64,000 nt of DNA, from NCBI GenBank assembly GCA_022072165.1, contig JAJVIF010000001.1, positions 186,001 to 250,000 of the forward strand, given 5' to 3'. The stretch is from a bacterium (GTDB lineage: Bacteria; JAJVIF01). The notes under the pieces were generated by a model, which was not told where the DNA came from, searched no databases, and was given only the letters and a program-made list of their open reading frames with translations. Both the position numbers and the translations under genes were made by a program. Positions 58,630 to 64,000 of the stretch are shown one piece after another. Position 1 is the stretch's first letter. Each line of letters starts with the position of its first letter.

Positions 58630-59895
58630 ATGGGCATGACTCTGACGGAGAAGATTCTCGCCGCACATACGGACCAGGCGACTGTGCAGGCCGGGGATCT
58701 CATTACCGCGAAGGTCGACCTCACGATGGGGCACGACATCACTGCACCTCATGCTGCTGCGGTGTTCCGTCAGATGGGGGGGACCAAAGTCTGGGATCCG
58801 GACAAAGTGACCCTGGTCAATGACCACTTCGTACCGGCCAAGGACATCAAGTCCGCTGAACTCTCCCGGGCCATGCGGAACTTCGCCAAAGAGCAGGGGA
58901 TCAAGCACTACTTCGAGATCGGACGCTCCGGCATCTGCCACACACTCCTCCCGCAGGAAGGGCTGATCCATCCCGGGCAGGTGGTGATCGGGGCCGACTC
59001 CCATTCCTGCACTTATGGCGCGTGGGGCTCCTTCGCGACCGGAGTTGGTGCCACCGATCTGGCGGCGGTCTGGGCGCTTGGTGAGATCTGGCTGAAAATT
59101 CCCGAGACCATCAAGTTTGAGGTGTCAGGTGAGCGGGGCAGATACGTTACCGGCAAGGACATCATGCTCCGCTGTATCGCGGAGATCGGCTGTGAGGGGG
59201 GCCGGTACAAGGCCCTGGAGTTCAGCGGACCCGCTGTCAAAGCCCTCCCCATGGGAGAGCGGATCATCCTCGCCAACATGGCCATTGAGGCGGGGGGCAA
59301 GAATGGGGTCGTGGAAGCCGATGAAGTCACTCTGGAGTGGCTGAAAGACAAGACCAGCGAGACCGGGACCCTGTACCAGGCGGATGCCGATGCCCGCTAT
59401 GAGCAGGTCGTCGCTTTCGACATCACCGGGATGCCACCGGTGGTGGCGTTCCCTTTCAGTCCGGACAACATCCGGTATTGGGGGGACTGGGATCCGTTCC
59501 CGATCGATCAGGTGGTCATCGGGTCCTGCACGAACGGACGCATCGAGGATCTGCGCGCCGCCGCCGAGGTCCTCAAGGGCAATAAGGTCCACGACTATGT
59601 GCGGGTCGTGGTGTTCCCGGCGACACAGAAAATCTATGAGCAGGCGATCGAAGAAGGTCTGATGAAGATCTTTGCAGAGTCCGGCTGCGCGATTTCGACC
59701 CCCACTTGCGGCTCCTGTGTCGGTGGTCACATGGGCGTCCTCGCCGGTGGCGAGAAGTGCGTCTCCACCACCAACCGCAACTTCCGTGGACGCATGGGCG
59801 ATGCCGCGAGCGAGGTCTACCTGACCAATCCGGCCATCGCTGCCGCCACCGCTGTCAAGGGACAGCTGGCGCTGCCCGATGAGGTTATAGTCTAG
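58630..59895 (+). CDS. leuC: 3-isopropylmalate dehydratase large subunit
   Basis: Aconitase-family subunit that, with LeuD, isomerises 2- to 3-isopropylmalate. 421 residues, the shorter type shared by archaea and many bacteria. The [4Fe-4S] ligands are Cys300 in IGSCTNGR, Cys360 and Cys363 in PTCGSCVGGH; DSHSCTYGAWGSFATGVG is the family signature, and NRNFRGRMG the substrate loop. GAAGGAG lies about 12 bases upstream of ATG 58630; ATG 58636 is also possible. leuD is not seen in the window; a hypothetical gene follows instead. Homoaconitase activity cannot be excluded for this subtype. Confidence 0.94.
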   Translation: MGMTLTEKILAAHTDQATVQAGDLITAKVDLTMGHDITAPHAAAVFRQMGGTKVWDPDKVTLVNDHFVPAKDIKSAELSRAMRNFAKEQGIKHYFEIGRSGICHTLLPQEGLIHPGQVVIGADSHSCTYGAWGSFATGVGATDLAAVWALGEIWLKIPETIKFEVSGERGRYVTGKDIMLRCIAEIGCEGGRYKALEFSGPAVKALPMGERIILANMAIEAGGKNGVVEADEVTLEWLKDKTSETGTLYQADADARYEQVVAFDITGMPPVVAFPFSPDNIRYWGDWDPFPIDQVVIGSCTNGRIEDLRAAAEVLKGNKVHDYVRVVVFPATQKIYEQAIEEGLMKIFAESGCAISTPTCGSCVGGHMGVLAGGEKCVSTTNRNFRGRMGDAASEVYLTNPAIAAATAVKGQLALPDEVIV

Positions 59896-59947
59896 CCCAT
59901 CCACCAGCGGGTCGCGCCTGGGAGCGCACGAGGGGAGCCGGATCAGC

Positions 59948-60619
59948 GTGAATCCGCCTCATCTGCTCGCCGGATACCGGCAACTCATCGATGACTACTT
60001 CCTCTACCTCCAGCGCGGCGAGTTGATCTTGTCGCGCGGGCTCTGCTTTACCCGGATGGCAGAAGCCTCGGAAGCTGACGAGGAAGAACTCATCGCCCAT
60101 TGCATCGTGCAGTACCGACGCCAGCGGGTGGTGCCGGTACTGGTCGATTGGAGCGCGACCCTCGCAGAAGCGATTAATCAGGGGACCGAGTTTCGACAGT
60201 TTTTCGGCCAGCTCTGGGAACTGCAGGCCGCTGGTGCCAGTGAGAGTGAGCAGCAGGACTACCTCAACCGTCTGAGCAGTCTGATGCACAAAGCCCGGGA
60301 CCCGGAACCCGCGGACTCACCGGGCGTCATCATTCACCACATCGGCCCTGTGCAGGAGATGAGCAACGCCGAAATGGAGCAGCTGGGTCGCCTCCTGGCA
60401 GCCAGGATGGAGCGCGCACTCCCGGTCTTCATCTTCTTTCGCGAGGACTACTCCACGCTGTTGCGCCAGCTTCAGCGCGCCAGCGACATGATCTGGGCCC
60501 TGGATGAAACATCCTATGCGGCAGAGTTCTACCTGGCGCATCCCCTGGGCTTTGGCATTGTGCAGGCGCATAACCGCCGACGTCAGCTCACCAGACCCAC
60601 TGACTCCCCACACAACTAA
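59948..60619 (+). CDS. Hypothetical protein, 223 aa
   Basis: I do not recognise the family. The sequence is mixed helical and strand without a membrane segment: YRQLIDDYFLYLQRGELI near the N-terminus, a strand-like RVVPVLVDWSA, GVIIHHIGPVQEM and LPVFIFFREDY. No Walker or metal motif is complete. GTG 59948 is chosen since GGGGAG lies about 11 bases upstream. It follows leuC by 52 bases and may share its transcript. Base composition is like the neighbours, so it seems resident. Confidence 0.75.
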   Translation: MNPPHLLAGYRQLIDDYFLYLQRGELILSRGLCFTRMAEASEADEEELIAHCIVQYRRQRVVPVLVDWSATLAEAINQGTEFRQFFGQLWELQAAGASESEQQDYLNRLSSLMHKARDPEPADSPGVIIHHIGPVQEMSNAEMEQLGRLLAARMERALPVFIFFREDYSTLLRQLQRASDMIWALDETSYAAEFYLAHPLGFGIVQAHNRRRQLTRPTDSPHN

Positions 60620-60647
60620 AGCGCCTCGGACATTGCGTCCAGCGGGC

Positions 60648-60653
60648 TATACT
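60648..60653 (+). promoter_or_regulatory. -10 element of a predicted leaderless mRNA
   Basis: TATACT six bases (CCCCCC) before ATG 60660. Confidence 0.58.
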
Positions 60654-60659
60654 CCCCCC

Positions 60660-60878
60660 ATGCGTTCGTTCGTACGGGTCCGGGACGGCAAGTACATCGG
60701 GGGAGTCGCCCTCGGGCTGGCGTGGTACAGCGGGATCGATGTTCGGCTCGTGCGTATTGCCCTCACCGCCCTCGCGATGCTGACCACCGGCGGACTCGTC
60801 GTGGTGGTCCTCTACCTGATTCTGATGCTCACAACTCCCATCGTTGCCACTCCGGCAGACCTTCCTTCGCGTGAGTAA
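60660..60878 (+). CDS. PspC-domain membrane protein
   Basis: A 72-residue protein that is essentially a PspC domain: FVRVRDGKYIGGVALGLAWY, then GIDVRLVRIALTALAM and a membrane helix TTGGLVVVVLYLILML. PspC-type proteins sense envelope stress and regulate PspA or associated regulators; here the domain stands alone, with no psp genes nearby. The start is set by the TATACT six bases upstream. Its last eight bases overlap the presumed aroA start, so the two are translationally linked. Confidence 0.9.
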   Translation: MRSFVRVRDGKYIGGVALGLAWYSGIDVRLVRIALTALAMLTTGGLVVVVLYLILMLTTPIVATPADLPSRE

Positions 60879-62244
60879 TCCCAGGGGTACTTTGACCGTC
60901 CATCCAGTCCCGCGTCTGGCGGGCACGATTCCCTTGCCTGGCGACAAGTCGTTGTCTCACCGGGCGCTGCTACTGGCAGCCATGGCGCAAGGGACCTCTC
61001 ACCTGATGGATTGCAATCCGGGAGCCGATGTCCAGAGCACGGTGGGAGCGCTGCGGGAACTGGGGGTGACGATCGAGGCCACGGCGGATGGCTTCCTCGT
61101 GAGTAGCCGGGGGCCTGACAGCTGGAAAGCGCCGGAGTCTGTCATCGACTGCGGGAACTCCGGCACCACTGCCCGACTCCTGATGGGAGTCCTCTCCAGT
61201 CTGCTGGGAGTTGAGGTTGTTCTGACCGGAGATGCGTCACTGCGTGCACGACCCATGCAGCGGGTGATCGAGCCTCTAAGGAAGATGGGCGCGTCTGTCG
61301 TGGAACTTGGTGCGTCGGGGTGTCTGCCACTCAGGATCAGCGGCCGCGAGCTCCAGGGCATCACCTGGCGCAATGCCCCTCCCTCGGCGCAGGTCAAGGG
61401 TGCGTTGCTTCTGGCGGGACTCAGGGCCCATAGCGCGACCACGATCGTGGAGTCGGAACCAACACGGGATCACACCGAGCGCCTCCTGGCCTGGCTCGCC
61501 ACCGAGTTTCCACACGCGCTGCAGGAGCCGCTGATCACGCCTCAGGATGGCGGCGGCGCGATTCTGTCGGTGAAGCCACAACTGCAGGACTGGCCGGGGT
61601 TTGATCTTCGCATTCCGAAGGACCCTTCCGCCGCAGCATTCTGGATGGTCGCGGCTCTCGCGCATCCGGATGCCGAAATCACTCTGCCGGAGGTCCTCTG
61701 GAATCCCACGCGCAACGGACTGGTGGAACTCCTCGGGCCACTGGTTATGACCCCGCCGTTAACCCGACTCAGCGGCCCGGAATACGGCCCCGAAGCGGTC
61801 TGGAGCCCTGTGATTCGGAGCGCTACGATCCCGCCAATCCGGATTGGCCCAGGATTTCTCCCCGCCTCGGCGGTCATCGATGAATTGCCGGTGCTCGCGC
61901 TCCTCGCGACTCAGGCAACTGGACGATCAGTGATTGCCGGGGCCGGAGAACTCCGGGTGAAAGAATCGGACCGTCTGACTGGTACGGCTGCCATCCTCTC
62001 CGATCTGGGGGCAAACATCACGGTGGCTGATGATGGCTGGATCATCGAGGGGCCGACTCCCCTGCATGGGGCAACGGTCGCGACGCTGGGCGATCACCGA
62101 CTGGCGATGATGGCTGCCATCGCGGGACTGATCGCTTCCGGTCCGGTGACACTGGATGATGCCGACTGCTTCGATATCAGCGACCCCGGATTTGTCCCCA
62201 CGCTGCAGGCACTGGGGGCGGTTCCCTCCGAGCGCCTGTGCTAG
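60871..62244 (+). CDS. aroA: 5-enolpyruvylshikimate-3-phosphate synthase
   Basis: Sixth step of the shikimate pathway. About 457 residues. Catalytic motifs are GDKSLSHRALLLAA (phosphoenolpyruvate/shikimate-3-phosphate Lys and Ser), NSGTTARLLMG, DASLRARPMQRV, KDPSAAAFWMVAAL, DELPVLALLATQATG with the catalytic Asp-Glu pair and LRVKESDRL. These place it with the bacterial EPSP synthases. GTG 60871 is assumed; TTG 60892 with AGGGG just upstream is an alternative, and both keep the whole domain. The presence of an alanine-type AAMAQGTS segment after LSHRALLL resembles class II enzymes, but class cannot be settled by eye. Confidence 0.95.
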   Translation: MSNPRGTLTVHPVPRLAGTIPLPGDKSLSHRALLLAAMAQGTSHLMDCNPGADVQSTVGALRELGVTIEATADGFLVSSRGPDSWKAPESVIDCGNSGTTARLLMGVLSSLLGVEVVLTGDASLRARPMQRVIEPLRKMGASVVELGASGCLPLRISGRELQGITWRNAPPSAQVKGALLLAGLRAHSATTIVESEPTRDHTERLLAWLATEFPHALQEPLITPQDGGGAILSVKPQLQDWPGFDLRIPKDPSAAAFWMVAALAHPDAEITLPEVLWNPTRNGLVELLGPLVMTPPLTRLSGPEYGPEAVWSPVIRSATIPPIRIGPGFLPASAVIDELPVLALLATQATGRSVIAGAGELRVKESDRLTGTAAILSDLGANITVADDGWIIEGPTPLHGATVATLGDHRLAMMAAIAGLIASGPVTLDDADCFDISDPGFVPTLQALGAVPSERLC

Positions 62245-63185
62245 CATCCCTCATTACTGTGTCCACAGCGACGCCCCCCCTGCTGGAAGAACCATGGGCG
62301 AGCGAACTCTGCGAATGGGGGCTCTGGCCCCCTCTTCCTGATGTCCCCTGGCCGGTCTACCGCCATGTCTCCCGGGTTTCGCTGCGAGCGTTTCAGTATC
62401 TGCGCAATGTCGGTGGTCAGGCGGATGCCTCCCTGCTCCTCCGCAAGGCCCTGGGGATGCGGGGCAAGATGCCCGAGGGACTCGAGGAAGTCGCCCGGGC
62501 GCTCTTCCAGGAGACTCCCGGTTTTGTGGAGCCGGCATCCGGGCACTGGTCCGTGACCATGGATGCCAGGGTCCTGCAGGCGCTCCGGGATCAACGCTTT
62601 GTAGTGTTCGATCTGGAAACCACTGGCGGCAAGCCCCCACAGGAACGGATTACCGAAATCGGGTGTGTCAGGCTGGAGCAGGGTGAGATTACTGGACAGT
62701 TTCAGTCCCTCGTGAATCCTGACAAGCCGATTCCCCCCTTTGTGGCCCGTCTGACCGGCATCACGAACAGGATGGTCCGCCGGGCACCCCGCATCGAACA
62801 GGTCCTTCCCAGTTTCCTCGAGTTCATCGATGGCTACATCCTGATCGCCCATGATGTCTTCCAGGACCTCCGTTTCATTGATCAGGAACTCCTGACGCTC
62901 TGCAATGGGGTCCTGGGGCTCCCAGTCATCGATACCCTGGTCCTCGCCAAGCAGCAAATCGCCCCGGAAATCGGTTATAGCCTCAGGAAAGTGGCAGAAC
63001 ATCTGGGGATGGAGTCGGAGGGGAGCCATCGAGCTCTGGATGATGCCCTGATGACCGCGCATCTGTTTCTCCGGTTCCAGGAGGCTCTGCCATCACCCGA
63101 AGAGTTGCTGGAAGGCTATCAGTTTGAAGAAAATCCAGCATGGCGGCAGCGAGGTAACGGCTTGACTGGCTGGTGGACCGTATAA
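62238..63185 (+). CDS. DnaQ-like 3'-5' exonuclease
   Basis: About 315 residues. The C-terminal two thirds form a DEDDh exonuclease of the DNA polymerase III epsilon type: ExoI FVVFDLETTGGKPPQERITE with the Asp-Glu pair, ExoII LIAHDVFQDLRFIDQEL (usual Asn replaced by Asp) and ExoIII HRALDDALMTAHLFLRF with the catalytic His and Asp. The N-terminal 100 residues (CEWGLWPPLPDVPWPVY, then SLRAFQYLRNVGGQAD) are a helical region that occurs in some stand-alone DnaQ proteins; its role is unknown. The GTG at 62238 overlaps the aroA stop; GTG 62259 is the alternative. Confidence 0.9.
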   Translation: MLASLITVSTATPPLLEEPWASELCEWGLWPPLPDVPWPVYRHVSRVSLRAFQYLRNVGGQADASLLLRKALGMRGKMPEGLEEVARALFQETPGFVEPASGHWSVTMDARVLQALRDQRFVVFDLETTGGKPPQERITEIGCVRLEQGEITGQFQSLVNPDKPIPPFVARLTGITNRMVRRAPRIEQVLPSFLEFIDGYILIAHDVFQDLRFIDQELLTLCNGVLGLPVIDTLVLAKQQIAPEIGYSLRKVAEHLGMESEGSHRALDDALMTAHLFLRFQEALPSPEELLEGYQFEENPAWRQRGNGLTGWWTV

Positions 63186-63256
63186 TGCCCCCTTGCGCGG
63201 GGTGTTAAAGCCCCCTGGCTAGACCGGCCATTCTACGAACTCGCACGAGGTCCGCC

Positions 63257-64000
63257 ATGCGTACGGCATCCATGCACGTCTACTTTGCGCTGTCGATGGT
63301 TCTGGCAGGCGCACTCTCCTGGCCCGGTTCCGGGCTCACAGGATGTTCAGCCGCTCAGGGGCAGTTGCCACAGCGACTCACTATCTTCTACTCCAACGAG
63401 ACTGAAAATGAACTCTATCGTTGCGGCTGTAAGTCCGGGCAGTCCGGGGGGTTGTCCCGACGCGCAACCCTGATCGCGACCAAAGAAGATGCGCCTGAAC
63501 TCCTGGTCGACGCCGGAAACTTTTCGGCGAAGCGTCCGGGCAATGCCTACGATGAGTTCAAGCTAGACACCCTCCTGCGGGTATACGACCTCCTCGGCTA
63601 TAGCGCTTTGAACGTTGGACCCCTGGAGTTCAACCGGGGCAAGGCGCAGTTACAGGCCCTGGCAGAGCGGACAGGTAACCGACTCATCAGTGCTAATGTT
63701 GTGGATGAAGGCGATCAGCTCGTCCTGCCGCCCTACACCATTGCTGAGGTCGAAGGGCTCAAAGTCGGAATCGTCGGCCTGATCACTGAACAGTTCCGTC
63801 CTAACGCTGACAATCCTTCGGACACCCTGAAAACCACCGATCCGGTCGCTGCCCTGGAGTCCGTCTGGGACGAAGTCCGTAAGAAAAGCGATGTCCAGGT
63901 CCTCCTCTCGCAGCTCCGCGATGACGAGGTGTCCCAGATCATCAAAGCTTTTCCCGAAATCGATGTGGTCATCGGCGGTCCTGGATGGCGCCAGGGCGAG
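63257..64000 (+). CDS. 5'-nucleotidase-like metallophosphoesterase lipoprotein (partial)
   Basis: The frame is open from ATG 63257 to the window edge (248 codons); the C-terminus is missing. A signal peptide ends in GLTGC, giving a lipid anchor. The body resembles the UshA/5'-nucleotidase superfamily variant with a cysteine motif: LTIFYSNETENELYRCGCK and GGLSRRATLIATK, followed by LVDAGNFSA, the Asn-His-type metal site region LNVGPLEFNRGK (usual NHE replaced by GPLE) and VVIGG near the edge, which should contain the next metal-binding His. It is an exported phosphoesterase or a catalytically altered homologue. TATAAT at 63181 overlaps the stop of the previous gene. Confidence 0.8.
   Translation, partial: MRTASMHVYFALSMVLAGALSWPGSGLTGCSAAQGQLPQRLTIFYSNETENELYRCGCKSGQSGGLSRRATLIATKEDAPELLVDAGNFSAKRPGNAYDEFKLDTLLRVYDLLGYSALNVGPLEFNRGKAQLQALAERTGNRLISANVVDEGDQLVLPPYTIAEVEGLKVGIVGLITEQFRPNADNPSDTLKTTDPVAALESVWDEVRKKSDVQVLLSQLRDDEVSQIIKAFPEIDVVIGGPGWRQGE

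Noticed and set aside
63162-63186. TTGACT and TATAAT before the 5'-nucleotidase-like gene as a promoter
   Set aside because: The spacer is only 13 bases, too short for a sigma70 promoter; the TATAAT alone remains possible.

Overview
The window is a GC-rich bacterial chromosome segment carrying 63 protein-coding genes (61 complete; the genes at both edges are cut). I see no rRNA, tRNA, CRISPR array or insertion sequence. The envelope inventory points to a diderm: two TonB-like proteins, ExbB/ExbD, a Tat translocase, many lipoprotein signal peptides, a type IV pilin-like prepilin and a flagellin-like protein. At least ten genes have a TAnnnT hexamer 6-9 bases before the start codon and no Shine-Dalgarno sequence, which suggests routine leaderless mRNAs as known in Deinococcus and Actinobacteria. 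I cannot assign a phylum; many proteins are recognisable only at domain level, which fits a poorly sampled lineage.

Layout. 1-2400: two unrecognised proteins and methionine aminopeptidase. 2401-6650: an accessory surface region with a pilin-like protein, a secreted protein that carries a copy of the pilin head without the pilin stalk, a cysteine-rich secreted protein whose first codons are an 8-bp tandem repeat (a likely on/off switch), and a lipoprotein. 6684-7433: short flagellin-like protein. 7596-11539: a 3-hydroxyacyl-CoA dehydrogenase, an isochorismatase-fold hydrolase and a TonB-like protein, then tatA-tatB-tatC. 11572-15763: a membrane-tethered subtilase-prodomain-like protein and four ABC-2 type permease subunits arranged as two tandem pairs. 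15742-18720: STAS protein, transaldolase-like enzyme, phosphoglucose/phosphomannose isomerase. 18919-21112: an ExbB-ExbD operon whose third gene has a TonB-like N-terminus but a thioredoxin-like C-terminus.

21193-26377: thiolase, a second hydroxyacyl-CoA dehydrogenase and a large PKD/seven-repeat lipoprotein. 26471-35267: the translation/termination cluster rho, rpmE, DUF1385 protein and prfA on the minus strand, interleaved with plus-strand pyroglutamyl peptidase, two tandem isocitrate-dehydrogenase-type genes (one split into catalytic and C-terminal-domain genes) and a PurE-like gene. 35779-44995: a very large subtilisin-like lipoprotein, a zinc-dependent phospholipase C-like membrane protein, ruvX, another PKD lipoprotein and thioredoxin. 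45430-54278: an ArsR-type regulator behind a perfect 18-bp inverted repeat, aspS, an AT-richer lipoprotein, polyprenyl synthase, a methyltransferase, sppA and maf. 54386-64000: acyl-CoA dehydrogenase, leuB, a GyrI-like protein, a rhodanese-E1 fusion, leuC, pspC, aroA, a DnaQ-type exonuclease and the start of a 5'-nucleotidase-like lipoprotein.

Functionally, acyl-CoA dehydrogenase, two hydroxyacyl-CoA dehydrogenases and thiolase give a scattered beta-oxidation/butyrate-type set; leuB and leuC supply leucine synthesis (leuD is not in the window); aroA feeds the shikimate pathway. The best candidates for undescribed biology are the phase-variable surface region, the split isocitrate dehydrogenase, the orphan subtilase prodomain and the ExbBD-linked thioredoxin-like protein.
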